From Tenacibaculum adriaticum (GTDB lineage: Bacteria; Bacteroidota; Bacteroidia; Flavobacteriales; Flavobacteriaceae): DNA of 64,000 nt. The stretch covers positions 730,134-794,133 of the forward strand of contig NZ_VNIA01000002.1 in assembly GCF_008124875.1 (NCBI RefSeq), read 5' to 3'. This document shows positions 1 through 7,833 of the stretch, piece by piece. Numbering within the stretch: position 1 is the first letter of the stretch; each line of letters begins with the position of its first letter. The notes beneath the pieces are model-generated. The model searched no databases. It was not told the DNA's origin and was given only the letters and a program-made list of their open reading frames with translations. Made by a program: the position numbers and the translations under genes.

Positions 1-473
1 CAAACGCAACGTATGGTTTTGAAACCAACGGAAAATACAGTCCTGCTAAGTGGTTAACGTTTAACGGAGATTTTAACTTCAATTATTTTGATAGAAAAGG
101 AACTTTTGAAGATCAAATTTTTGATTTTACCGGTAGCCAATGGTCAACAAGATTAGGTTCTAAAATAGGATTACCGGCAGACATCGATTTAGAATTGAAT
201 GGAAATTATCGCTCAGGATTTGAAACTGTACAAGGAAAACAAAGTGGTTTTGCTTTTTTAGACTTAGGGTTACGTAAAAAAATATTTAAAGGAAAAATAG
301 TAGCTAATTTGGGGGTTAGAGATGTATTTGCTTCAAGAATTCAAGAGCGATTTGTAAACCAAACTACCTTTTCAACCTATGATTATAGCTTACGCGGACG
401 CTTTATTACATTTGGTATAAGCTACGGTTTTGGTAAAGGAGAAGCCATGACCTATTCTGGTAGAAGAAGGTAA
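1..473 (+). CDS. Outer-membrane TonB-dependent receptor family protein, C-terminal end (5' end outside window)
   Basis: The frame is open from base 3, so the gene starts before the window and only about 156 C-terminal residues are present. These show alternating polar/aromatic beta-strand patterns (NGNYRSGFETVQGKQSG, then FAFLDLGLRKKIF and LRGRFITFGISYGF), typical of the last strands of a Bacteroidota outer-membrane barrel that binds a substrate and takes it up with TonB energy. The phrase GKIVANLGVRDVFASR resembles the 'ltl.v.DvFn' signature near the end of such barrels. The tail after the last strand (GKGEAMTYSGRRR) is basic. The substrate cannot be told because the plug domain is missing. 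A methionine codon at 195 is internal, not a start. Confidence 0.8.
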   Translation, partial: NATYGFETNGKYSPAKWLTFNGDFNFNYFDRKGTFEDQIFDFTGSQWSTRLGSKIGLPADIDLELNGNYRSGFETVQGKQSGFAFLDLGLRKKIFKGKIVANLGVRDVFASRIQERFVNQTTFSTYDYSLRGRFITFGISYGFGKGEAMTYSGRRR

Positions 474-567
474 TCACCTGTTTATCAAAATCTTTTATTT
501 AAAATTATCTACATTAGAGACCATCAACCATTAAATCGATAGATATTTTAACACACTGAAATTAACT

Positions 568-1131
568 ATGAAAAACAAAACGTTTTACAAAACGATACTT
601 CTTTTAATTTTTGTTTTTATTTTTTCTTGTAAAAATAAAACTAATACAAGAGTAATATCTAACGGACTTAAGCAAAGTTTATCATTTAATAAAGTTAAAA
701 ATCAAGATGATGGTTTATCAGATTTCACATTCCAAATTGACACTACTGATGTAATTAAAAATCTAAAGTTTTACAAGAATATTGAATTTTATAAGTTAAA
801 TTTAACAAACTATGATTCAATATTTATAGGAAAAAGAAATGATACTATTTTCACATATGATAGTGGATTAAATTTTGTTGAAGTATTTCTAATTTTAAAT
901 AAGAAGAATCATCATAATTTAGGAAGGCTTGGAAATGACTTCAGTGTTGAATTATTGAAATCTAATGATTCTACTTTTCATTTTTCTTTAAGTAAACTAA
1001 AAGACAGAAATGACGATTGTGTTATTTTTATAGCAGGAGATTACCCTAAAAAAACAATCTCTTCAATCACAACAGATATAAATGGAAAAATTATTGACAT
1101 AAAAATTAATGATAATAGTTCTGTAAAATAA
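568..1131 (+). CDS. Small lipoprotein of unknown function
   Basis: The 187-residue protein starts MKNKTFYKTILLLIFVFIFSC, a basic n-region, a hydrophobic core and a lipobox ending at Cys21, so it should be lipidated and exported. I do not recognise the rest. It is rich in Lys, Asn, Asp and Ser, has no obvious domain or repeat, and ends with a DITTDINGKIIDIKIND-like stretch that could be beta structure. The coding sequence is even more A+T-rich than its neighbours. It stands alone between the receptor gene and hutI, with no overlap or tight spacing to either. It may be a lineage-specific or recently acquired gene. Confidence is good that it is coding, low for any role. Confidence 0.7.
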   Translation: MKNKTFYKTILLLIFVFIFSCKNKTNTRVISNGLKQSLSFNKVKNQDDGLSDFTFQIDTTDVIKNLKFYKNIEFYKLNLTNYDSIFIGKRNDTIFTYDSGLNFVEVFLILNKKNHHNLGRLGNDFSVELLKSNDSTFHFSLSKLKDRNDDCVIFIAGDYPKKTISSITTDINGKIIDIKINDNSSVK

Positions 1132-1180
1132 TCTACAACTACTCATACTAAAACTTATTTTAGATGATTATAGTTTTAAC

Positions 1181-1188
1181 TACTTTTG
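1181..1188 (+). promoter_or_regulatory. Bacteroidota -7 box upstream of hutI
   Basis: TACTTTTG is a perfect match to TAnnTTTG. It lies 18 bases before the ATG at 1207, which implies a leader of roughly 15 bases. It also overlaps an in-frame TTG at 1186, which therefore cannot be the hutI start. Confidence 0.6.
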
Positions 1189-1206
1189 TCTGTAAGTAAA
1201 AACTAT

Positions 1207-2439
1207 ATGACAACACTTTTCACCAACATAAAAGAACTTATTCAAGTTAGAGACGCCTCTGTAAAAAAAGTATCGGGTAAAGACATGAGTATGTTACCTA
1301 CTATTAAAAATGCTTTTTTACTGATTAAAAGCGATACCATCATCGATTTTGGTTCGATGGAAAATGCGCCAACTTCAGCAGATAACACAATTGATTGTTC
1401 CGGGAAAATGATTTTACCAACGTGGTGTGATTCTCATACACACATTGTATATGCTGGTAATCGTGAGCAAGAGTTTGTAGATCGCATCAACGGATTAACC
1501 TATGAGGAAATTGCCAATAAAGGTGGCGGAATTTTAAACTCAGCTAAAAAACTGCAAGAAACATCTGAAGAAGATTTGTATCAGCAATCAGCAAAACGTT
1601 TAAAAGAAGTGATGCAATTAGGTACCGGAGCTATTGAAATTAAATCAGGTTACGGACTTACCGTAGAAGCAGAACTAAAAATGCTTCGCGTTATTAAAAA
1701 ACTAAAAGAGAATTATAACATTCCTATCAAAGCAACATTTTTGGGTGCGCATGCTTTTCCGAAGGAATATAAAAACAATAAAGAGGGTTACATCAACTTG
1801 ATCATTGAAGAAATGTTACCCAAAATTGCCGAAGAGAACTTAGCCGAATTTATTGATGCTTTTTGCGAAACAGGTTATTTTTCGGTAGCACATACGGATA
1901 GAATTTTAAAAGCAGGTGTTGCACTCGGACTCACACCAAAAGTACACGTAAATCAATTTACAACCATTGGTGGCGTGCAAGTAAGTATAAAACACAACGC
2001 ACTTTCGGTAGATCATTTAGAGGTGATGAATCCTGAAGATATCAAAGCTTTACAAGGCACTAAGACCATGCCTGTTGCCCTACCCTCTTGTTCGTATTTT
2101 TTGAGTATTCCGTACACACCGGCACGCGATATTATCAACGCAGGTTTACCGTTAGCCTTAGCAACCGATTACAACCCGGGTTCTACACCCTCAGGAAATA
2201 TGAATTTTGTAGTTTCAACCGCGTGTATTAAAATGAAAATGACTCCGGAAGAAGCTATAAACGCATCCACCATTAACGGTGCGTATGCCATGAACTTATC
2301 GGATGAAGTGGGCTCAATTTCCAAAGGAAAAAAGGCGAACTTCTTCCTAACAAAAGAGATTCCGTCTTACGGATTTTTACCTTACAGCTTTGGTAGTAAT
2401 TTAATTGAGAGTGTTTATATTGGTGGTGAGAAAATTTAA
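1207..2439 (+). CDS. hutI: Imidazolonepropionase
   Basis: HutI hydrolyses 4-imidazolone-5-propanoate to N-formimidoyl-L-glutamate, the third step of cytoplasmic histidine degradation. The 410-residue protein has the normal length and the amidohydrolase layout: an N-terminal beta segment, the metal-binding pair His77-x-His79 in DSHTHIVYAGNR, IEIKSGYGLT, HVNQFTTIGG and DHLEVM in the barrel, and TDYNPGSTPSGN near the end. I chose the ATG at 1207 because the TTG 21 bases upstream lies inside a -7 promoter box. hutG follows after 51 bases on the same strand, so the two probably share a transcript. hutU and hutH are not in the window. Confidence 0.96.
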   Translation: MTTLFTNIKELIQVRDASVKKVSGKDMSMLPTIKNAFLLIKSDTIIDFGSMENAPTSADNTIDCSGKMILPTWCDSHTHIVYAGNREQEFVDRINGLTYEEIANKGGGILNSAKKLQETSEEDLYQQSAKRLKEVMQLGTGAIEIKSGYGLTVEAELKMLRVIKKLKENYNIPIKATFLGAHAFPKEYKNNKEGYINLIIEEMLPKIAEENLAEFIDAFCETGYFSVAHTDRILKAGVALGLTPKVHVNQFTTIGGVQVSIKHNALSVDHLEVMNPEDIKALQGTKTMPVALPSCSYFLSIPYTPARDIINAGLPLALATDYNPGSTPSGNMNFVVSTACIKMKMTPEEAINASTINGAYAMNLSDEVGSISKGKKANFFLTKEIPSYGFLPYSFGSNLIESVYIGGEKI

Positions 2440-2459
2440 CTGGTTTAACGAATAAAAAG

Positions 2460-2479
2460 ATTCCTGCCTTCGCAGGAAT
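2460..2479. repeat. REP-like palindromic hairpin between hutI and hutG
   Basis: An 8-base perfect inverted repeat, ATTCCTGC / GCAGGAAT, encloses the 4-base loop CTTC. It is noticeably G+C-richer than its surroundings. The flanking context (AAAGATTCCTGCC...GGAATGACA) resembles short palindromes dispersed between genes in many bacteria. When translated on the minus strand such copies give the familiar peptide string HSCEGRNL, and that string appears here. No T tract follows, so it is unlikely to terminate transcription; it could instead stabilise or process the hut mRNA. Confidence 0.65.
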
Positions 2480-2490
2480 GACACAAAAAC

Positions 2491-3504
2491 ATGCTACACA
2501 TTTTTACACAAAACGATATTAATGATTTGGTACACACAAGAGATGGTGAAACCAAACTAGGTGAAACAGTTACTGTTTTGGATGATGAAAAAGACTTTTT
2601 TGAAGAAGTTGAAAACAACACTTCAAAATTTGTTTTGATTGGTGTTCCTGAAGATATTGGTGTAAAAATGAATGGAGGAAAAGGTGGCGCACACACTTCT
2701 TTTTTTCCTGCTTTACAAGCCTTTTTAAACACACAAGAAAATCAGTTTATATCAGGTAAAGACATCTTAGTTTTAGGCTATTTGGACTTTTTAGAAACCG
2801 TGGAAACTTTTGTTGCTGATGATCCTGAAAAAGGAGATTATTTGGTAAAACAAATTGATAAAGAACTCTCTGAACTGATACATTTTGTGGTTTCCATCGG
2901 GAAAACTCCGATAGTCATTGGTGGCGGACATAACAATGCGTACGGAAATATAAAGGGTTTATCAACAGCAAAAAAGGAAGCTATAAATGTGGTGAATTTA
3001 GATGCTCATACCGATTTACGTAGGTTAGAAGAACGTCATAGTGGTAACGGATTCTCGTATGCTATACATGACGGGTTTTTAGATCATTATTTTATGTTTG
3101 GCTTGCACGAAAATTATACTCCACAATATATTTTTGAATACATTCACGATCATATTAACATAGAATACAATATGTTTGAAGAGTTAGAAATATATCAATC
3201 TACCTCTTTTGAAAGAGAATTACAACGTGCTGAAAATTTCATTCAAGAAAAACCTTTTGGAGTTGAAATCGACTTAGATTGTATTCAATATTTTCCGAGT
3301 AGCGCGATGACACCTAGCGGATTTACACCTCAACAAGCACGAAAATTCGTGCATCATTTTGGTAAAAATAAACAAGTAAGTTATTTACACATTTGTGAAG
3401 GTGCTCCGACAGTTATGAATGAACCTATTGCTGCTACTCAAGTTGGAAAATTTATTAGCTATTTAATTACTGATTTTTTAAAAGCGAAGAGTTTTAGTGG
3501 TTAA
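2491..3504 (+). CDS. hutG: Formimidoylglutamase (arginase/agmatinase family)
   Basis: HutG hydrolyses N-formimidoyl-L-glutamate to glutamate and formamide, the last step of histidine degradation, in the cytoplasm. The 337 residues carry the ureohydrolase two-manganese ligands: GGGHN with His147, DAHTD with Asp171, His173 and Asp175, and VEIDLD with Asp261 and Asp263. The N-terminal 120 residues are longer than in arginases, as in other flavobacterial HutG proteins. It is preceded by hutI on the same strand, which is the main reason to choose formimidoylglutamase over agmatinase or arginase. The start is the ATG at 2491, after an A-rich leader (CACAAAAAC). Confidence 0.92.
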   Translation: MLHIFTQNDINDLVHTRDGETKLGETVTVLDDEKDFFEEVENNTSKFVLIGVPEDIGVKMNGGKGGAHTSFFPALQAFLNTQENQFISGKDILVLGYLDFLETVETFVADDPEKGDYLVKQIDKELSELIHFVVSIGKTPIVIGGGHNNAYGNIKGLSTAKKEAINVVNLDAHTDLRRLEERHSGNGFSYAIHDGFLDHYFMFGLHENYTPQYIFEYIHDHINIEYNMFEELEIYQSTSFERELQRAENFIQEKPFGVEIDLDCIQYFPSSAMTPSGFTPQQARKFVHHFGKNKQVSYLHICEGAPTVMNEPIAATQVGKFISYLITDFLKAKSFSG

Positions 3505-3513
3505 TTTTTCTGA

Positions 3514-3705
3514 TTATTCCATAATAAAAACCTCTTCAATTTTCATATTGAATACTTTAGAAATATCATACGCAAGTTTAAGAGAAGGATTGTACTTTCC
3601 TTTTTCAAGAAATACAATAGTTTCTCTGCGTACTCCTACTTTTTGAGCAAGCTCAATCTGTGTCAAATTATCTTTGGCACGTAGTTCCTTAATCCTAGTT
3701 GTCAT
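3514..3705 (-). CDS. XRE-family helix-turn-helix regulator (short, YozG/YgzD type)
   Basis: This 63-residue protein is almost entirely one Cro/C1-type helix-turn-helix, with the recognition region [20 protein letters not shown] followed by [18 protein letters not shown]. There is no effector domain. Its ATG lies inside the end of the upstream membrane protein gene (11-base overlap), so both are translated from one transcript. Short XRE proteins paired with a small multi-spanning protein are common in Firmicutes and Bacteroidota, and the regulator is usually thought to repress its own operon. Two dyads suited to this lie upstream of the partner gene (4116-4157). Confidence 0.88.
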   Translation of the reverse strand: MTTRIKELRAKDNLTQIELAQKVGVRRETIVFLEKGKYNPSLKLAYDISKVFNMKIEEVFIME

Positions 3706-4114
3706 CTATTCCTACTTTTGAAAGGTACAAGCGAATAAAAAGAAAGATAAGAGTCATACCCATCATACCAATCGCTATTACAAATTTGGCTTTATTTACC
3801 GAATCGATAGAAAACATATCTAATGCAAACAAACCAATCAGCCACATATAAATCGATATGCTAAAAGCCATAGAAGCAGCTTTTTGAGTTATCTTTTTTG
3901 AGAGTTCATCCTCAGGATTTAACCCTGATTTTGCGTCTTTTAATGCTTGAACACCAGAATAAATTATAAATCCAACTATAAGCAACATCACTCCAATGGT
4001 TCCGTAAGCGAATTCATTAAATGGCTTTGTTGTATTAAATATCCAAAAGCCCATTAAACCTAAAATAAAGGCTGCTACAGTAAATTTTACTATAGCAAAT
4101 TTTTTTGCTTTCAT
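3695..4114 (-). CDS. Four-helix membrane protein, DUF2178/DUF3796-like
   Basis: A protein of 139 residues with four predicted membrane helices: residues about 9-27, 36-54, 83-101 and 110-128. A charged cytoplasmic loop, [12 protein letters not shown], lies between helices 2 and 3. The loop motif [10 protein letters not shown] and the pairing with an XRE regulator resemble the DUF2178 group of predicted membrane proteins, whose function is unknown. I prefer the ATG at 4114 over a GTG at 4138. The ATG follows the likely promoter and operator, while the GTG falls inside the dyad. It is first in a two-gene operon with the regulator. Confidence 0.78.
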   Translation of the reverse strand: MKAKKFAIVKFTVAAFILGLMGFWIFNTTKPFNEFAYGTIGVMLLIVGFIIYSGVQALKDAKSGLNPEDELSKKITQKAASMAFSISIYMWLIGLFALDMFSIDSVNKAKFVIAIGMMGMTLIFLFIRLYLSKVGIDDN

Positions 4115-4115
4115 A

Positions 4116-4157
4116 TTTGTGTTATTTATTTCTAACACAAAGTTATATATTTATAAC
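4116..4157 (-). promoter_or_regulatory. Promoter with two tandem dyad operators for the XRE/membrane-protein operon
   Basis: Two inverted repeats of the same design, GTTA-N8-TAAC, occur at 4121-4136 and 4142-4157, with centres 21 bases apart, about two DNA turns. The first extends to a 9-base perfect arm (TTTGTGTTA / TAACACAAA, 4116-4141); the second has 6-base arms (GTTATA / TATAAC). On the minus strand a perfect -7 box, TAACTTTG (4145..4138), lies between and within them, about 24 bases before the ATG at 4114. A repressor on both sites would cover the -7 region and the transcription start. The cognate regulator is probably the XRE protein of this operon (inference). Confidence 0.6.
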
Positions 4158-4345
4158 ATCAAAAACAAATAAATCTTGAATAAACTGTAACTTATTAGAA
4201 ATGAATATAAAATTTAAAAAAAATAAAACAAGGACTGAATTCTATTTTTTATAAATTATGATGAGTAGAAATAGAGTACTTTAATATTTCAGTGCCCAAA
4301 CACGAAACACTATATTTAAATGGCTCTTTATTATTCAAGCAACCC

Positions 4346-5101
4346 TCAATCAATCCAATTTTTAAAATCTTTTACACGCTCTCTACTTACAATAATTTCC
4401 TGCTCATTATACGAATGGAGCTTTAATTGCAAACGCGAGTTGGTATACGAAACAATATCTTTTATGGCATTGATGTGTACAATAAACGTTCTATTCACTC
4501 TAAAATACTGTTCAGGGTCAAGTTGATCTTGCCAATGCTCTAAAGAATAATCTATTAAGTAATTCCTGTTTTCATTACTATGTATGTAGGTAGCTTTGTT
4601 TTCAGAGTACAAACACTCAATATTATCGGTATGAATTATTTTAATATGCTGCCCGATTTTAATGGTAAATCGCTTTTTATATTTTCTGTCAATAGGGTTA
4701 ATCAGTAGTTTTCTAATTTCATCAATATTAACCTGTAAATCGCTTTTTTGAGGTTGTTGTTCTTTGTATTTATCAACTGCAACTTTTAACTCATCTTCAT
4801 CAATCGGTTTTAACAAGTAATCAATTGAATTTAACTTGAACGCTTTTAATGCGTATTCATCGTACGCAGTTGTAAAAATGATTGCCGATTTTACAGGAAT
4901 TTCTTCAAAAATTTCGAACGACAATCCGTCAGACAATTGAATGTCTAAAAAAATTAAATCAGGATGTTCGTTATTTTGAAACCAATTTAATGACTCTTCT
5001 ACCGAATGCAACATGGTATGTACATTGATATTATGAGTTGCTAACATCCTGTTTAGCCTTCTTGCGGCAGGCTTTTCATCTTCAATAATTAGTACGTTCA
5101 T
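4346..5101 (-). CDS. LytTR-family response regulator
   Basis: The 251-residue protein has an N-terminal receiver domain (VLIIEDEKPAARRL, phospho-acceptor Asp53 in LIFLDIQL, FTTAYDEYALKAF, LKPI). A C-terminal LytTR DNA-binding domain follows (about residues 145-245: FTIKIGQHIKII, YLIDYSLEHW, FRVNRTFIVHINAI, IIVSRERVKDFK). It should be phosphorylated by the LytS-type kinase encoded upstream in the same operon. The ATG at 5101 is preferred to an in-frame start at 5125, because 5101 leaves a 10-base gap after the preceding 2TM gene. Target promoters cannot be read from the window. Confidence 0.93.
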   Translation of the reverse strand: MNVLIIEDEKPAARRLNRMLATHNINVHTMLHSVEESLNWFQNNEHPDLIFLDIQLSDGLSFEIFEEIPVKSAIIFTTAYDEYALKAFKLNSIDYLLKPIDEDELKVAVDKYKEQQPQKSDLQVNIDEIRKLLINPIDRKYKKRFTIKIGQHIKIIHTDNIECLYSENKATYIHSNENRNYLIDYSLEHWQDQLDPEQYFRVNRTFIVHINAIKDIVSYTNSRLQLKLHSYNEQEIIVSRERVKDFKNWID

Positions 5102-5111
5102 TGTTTCTTTG

Positions 5112-5432
5112 TTAAAGTTTATCATTAAAAAACTGTGTTTTTCTCTGATTTTCTTCCTGCATTAACTCTTTTATTTTACGTTCTTCCCAATCTTTACCTA
5201 ATCCTATAAAATTCTTTCCAAATACAGTAAACCAATGTATTAAAATTGCTGTTGCCCAACCTAGAACCGGAAACCAAAACCAGTGAAATTGAGGCACAAA
5301 AATTAAATTTACCGTAACTACAATAGGCATTGTTAATACATAGGCTAACAAATGTGTATAAAATGTTTTTATTTCTTTTACTTTTTTCTTTGCTCTTAGA
5401 AATTGTTGTTCTTTTACAAATTGTGTTTCCAT
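5112..5432 (-). CDS. 2TM-domain protein (second free copy in operon)
   Basis: A 106-residue protein made of one 2TM domain: a basic N-terminal helix (RAKKKVKEIKTFYTHLLAY), two membrane helices (about residues 27-48 and 55-72), and the C-terminal signature GLGKDWEERKIKELMQEE. The middle WFWFPVLGW segment closely matches the 2TM domain fused to the histidine kinase in the same operon. Both ends are probably cytoplasmic. The function of the 2TM domain is not established. Its repeated presence between a LytS kinase and its LytTR regulator suggests a membrane role in that signalling unit (inference). Confidence 0.82.
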   Translation of the reverse strand: METQFVKEQQFLRAKKKVKEIKTFYTHLLAYVLTMPIVVTVNLIFVPQFHWFWFPVLGWATAILIHWFTVFGKNFIGLGKDWEERKIKELMQEENQRKTQFFNDKL

Positions 5433-5448
5433 TGTTTTACTTACTTAA

Positions 5449-5793
5449 TTATTTTTTTAACATTCGGTTTTTTCTTTCCTCCTCTTGCTCCATTAATTCT
5501 TTGATCTTACGTTCTTCCCAATTTTTGGTTAGTAAATGCGGATACCCATACACTCCTAACCAATGAAAGAACAATCCAATTCCCCAAAATACCCATGTAG
5601 AATAGGTTCCGAAATTAGTTAAGGCTTCAATAAAGCTACTTTTACTATTGCTCATTATACCATAAATAACTACTGCACTTATAAAAATATTAATAACTAA
5701 ATACCAAAATAAATGTGCATAAAATCCTTTTACTTTTTTAACATGTCTTTTTGCTAAAATATATCTTTCTTCTTGTGTATAATCTCTTTCCAT
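5449..5793 (-). CDS. 2TM-domain protein (first free copy in operon)
   Basis: This 114-residue 2TM-domain protein begins RDYTQEERYILAKRHVKKVKGFYAHL, has two membrane helices (about residues 29-49 and 66-84), and ends NWEERKIKELMEQEEERKNR. It differs from the other two 2TM domains of the operon in its middle section (no WFWFP) and lacks the Gly-Leu-Gly of GLGKDWEER, so it is a diverged paralogue rather than a recent duplicate. The start lies 4 bases after the kinase stop, so the genes are translationally close. Confidence 0.82.
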   Translation of the reverse strand: MERDYTQEERYILAKRHVKKVKGFYAHLFWYLVINIFISAVVIYGIMSNSKSSFIEALTNFGTYSTWVFWGIGLFFHWLGVYGYPHLLTKNWEERKIKELMEQEEERKNRMLKK

Positions 5794-5797
5794 AATT

Positions 5798-7153
5798 CTA
5801 AAACTTATTCTTATTCATCATTTCTTTAATTTTACGTTCTTCCCAATCTTTACCTAAGAAAAGATTGTACCCAAAAGCTTCTAATCCATGAAAAATTACA
5901 CCTATTCCCCAACCTGTCACGGGAAACCAAAACCAATAAAATTGTGGTGAAAATCTTAAATTAATAAATATTAAAAGTGGTATAAAAATAACATAAGATG
6001 TTAGGTTTTGGTAAAATTCTTTTATTTTTTGGACTCTCTCAACAGCCTTTATATAGCTGTTATTCTCAAAGTTATTATCTGATGTATTCATAATATTTTC
6101 TGATTTAACTAATAGTGGTAAACTCACTATAAATGTTTTACGATTATTTTCTATTTTTACATTTTCTGTGGATATTAATCCATAACGATCTGCAATATTT
6201 TGCAATCCTACTTTTGTACTTTTACCAATGGCTTCTTTCGGATTCACATTATTTTTAATTTTTAAGAACCCATTTTCTTCATAAATAGATATTTTCAATG
6301 GTTTTGAAGATGAAACCACATTGTGTTTCACTGCATTTTCTAACAATAATTGTAACGATAACGGAACAATTTTTAATTCTGAATTACTTACCGATGTTGG
6401 TACTTTAAACTCTAACGCATCTTCAAAACGCATCTGCAACAATTCCATATACGTTTTTGCAAATTGTAACTCCTCCTCTATTGGTATTAGCTCTTTGTTT
6501 CGTTGTTCCAAAACATAACGATATACTTTAGATAATTTTGTCGTAAACTTTTCTGCTAAATTCGGGTTTTCACTAATTAGCGATGTTAACACGTTTAAAC
6601 TATTGAATAAAAAGTGGGGATCTATCTGACTTTTTAATGTTTCAAACTTTGCGGTTTCTGTTTTTGCTACTATTTGTTGTTGTGTACTTTCTTGACTTAC
6701 CGATTTTTTCCACTCAATCATAAATCCGCGAGCGTGTAAAAATGCTGATACAGCAAAAGAAAATAAAATCCAAAAGAGATGAATCCAAATCATCGTTTCA
6801 CTAAAAAAAACATCTGGACTGTTTCCTGAAATCTCAATATAAACTACATAATGAATAATTAAAATAACAGGAACTGTATAACAGATAGTGGTTATAATTC
6901 CTATCCAAACTCTACGATTCGTCTGTGTAACCCAATTCCATTTTGAAGTTAAATAATCATTTAAAAAGCCTTGACCCAAGCCCAAACCGAAAGAGTACAT
7001 TGCTGATATCTCTATCGTTAGAAGCAAAGACTTAATTGTATAGTTTCTATTAATTATAAAGAAGAAAGCTGCGAAAATAAAAGTTATTTTTAATGTTAAC
7101 CTAAATCCTTTTTTTAGTTTTTCTAATGAAAAAATATTTTCTTGCGCTTTCAT
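5798..7153 (-). CDS. LytS/YehU-type sensor histidine kinase with C-terminal 2TM domain
   Basis: A protein of 451 residues. Four membrane helices (about 20-36, 43-62, 83-106, 121-140) are followed by the His_kinase module with phospho-acceptor His180 in QIDPHFLFNSLNVL. The ATP-binding region follows (PIEEELQFAKTYMELL, LLLENAVKHNVV, GLQNIADRYGL, up to about 350). A complete 2TM domain occupies residues 366-451 (IKAVERVQKIKEFYQNL ... WFWFPVTGW ... GKDWEERKIKEMM). No extracytoplasmic sensor domain is present, so the signal is probably sensed in or at the membrane. It should phosphorylate the LytTR regulator at the end of the operon. The fusion to the same domain encoded separately downstream argues that the 2TM units act together. 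Confidence 0.92.
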   Translation of the reverse strand: MKAQENIFSLEKLKKGFRLTLKITFIFAAFFFIINRNYTIKSLLLTIEISAMYSFGLGLGQGFLNDYLTSKWNWVTQTNRRVWIGIITTICYTVPVILIIHYVVYIEISGNSPDVFFSETMIWIHLFWILFSFAVSAFLHARGFMIEWKKSVSQESTQQQIVAKTETAKFETLKSQIDPHFLFNSLNVLTSLISENPNLAEKFTTKLSKVYRYVLEQRNKELIPIEEELQFAKTYMELLQMRFEDALEFKVPTSVSNSELKIVPLSLQLLLENAVKHNVVSSSKPLKISIYEENGFLKIKNNVNPKEAIGKSTKVGLQNIADRYGLISTENVKIENNRKTFIVSLPLLVKSENIMNTSDNNFENNSYIKAVERVQKIKEFYQNLTSYVIFIPLLIFINLRFSPQFYWFWFPVTGWGIGVIFHGLEAFGYNLFLGKDWEERKIKEMMNKNKF

Positions 7154-7181
7154 TCTATCTTTTTAATTTAAATTCTATTAA

Positions 7182-7598
7182 TTAAAATCTGATTTCTAAA
7201 GATACATCTTTATCTAAAATTTCAAATTTTGCACTTTCATACGTTGGCGGACCAAATGGATTTAATTTGTTATTAGAAGCTCCGTAATCTTCCAAAGGCA
7301 TACCATTTGCTTCAAAATCCATTCTACCATTATTATTTTTATCATGATAACATACTATCGCATATTCTCCTTCTTCTACATTCTCAAAAACAACTTTACT
7401 CTTTCCATTTTCTATTATGGCTGATTTGCTTAGCATTGGTTTCTTTCTAAACCCTTCTTTTGTATATAAGGCAAAATTTATTTTTCCTTGGTTAGATGTT
7501 GCATTTACTACGGTTACAGTAATATTTCTTCCTCCGATTGATGTGATGTTTGTTAACATCATTATTCCCCATGCTACTAAAGTCAATACGATTTTCAT
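7182..7598 (-). CDS. Exported DUF2141 protein
   Basis: A signal peptide (about residues 1-22, MKIVLTLVAWGIMMLTN) precedes a DUF2141 beta domain. Recognisable parts are ITVTVVNATSNQGKINFALY, VVFENVEEGEYAIVCYHDKNNNGRMDFEANG and PFGPPTYESAKFEI. The DKNNNGRMD loop looks like a calcium-type acidic loop. The length of 138 residues is normal. Members are periplasmic or surface proteins of unknown function. It is the first gene of the operon leading to the LytS/LytTR pair, 28 bases ahead of the kinase, and could be an accessory or output of that system. Confidence 0.85.
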   Translation of the reverse strand: MKIVLTLVAWGIMMLTNITSIGGRNITVTVVNATSNQGKINFALYTKEGFRKKPMLSKSAIIENGKSKVVFENVEEGEYAIVCYHDKNNNGRMDFEANGMPLEDYGASNNKLNPFGPPTYESAKFEILDKDVSLEIRF

Positions 7599-7763
7599 AA
7601 TATAAATTTTTTAAAATTAATTACACCGCAAAATTCCAATACTAAACATCATTTAAAAATTTAAAATTACTGAACTGTAGATTATAAAAGATGAATTGTA
7701 TTTTATTTCAAAAAATATGTATAAAAAGTTTTTTTTATCATTCTTTTTTATACATTTACATTA

Positions 7764-7832
7764 ATGTTTACTATAAAAAATAATACATATACACCCTATA
7801 CTGTTTTGCGCGAAAGCAAACGAAGACGTTAA
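7764..7832 (+). CDS. Putative arginine leader peptide 1 (22 residues)
   Basis: An ATG at 7764 opens a 22-codon frame that ends Leu-Arg-Glu-Ser-Lys-Arg-Arg-Arg-stop. The Arg codons are CGC, CGA, AGA and CGT. The stop is followed within one base by a short hairpin with a T tract (7834-7851). Arg-rich ends before a hairpin are the hallmark of ribosome-mediated attenuation of arginine genes, and the next complete genes form the arginine operon. No Shine-Dalgarno site is expected in this phylum. If the nearest -7-like box is used the frame would be almost leaderless. Coding status is inferred. Confidence 0.5.
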   Translation: MFTIKNNTYTPYTVLRESKRRR

Positions 7833-7833
7833 T

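Noticed and set aside
2445..2732. Minus-strand open frame of 95 codons ending in the peptide CHSCEGRNLFIR
   Set aside because: It lies mostly antisense to hutG, and its end is the translated REP-like hairpin. It is not a gene.
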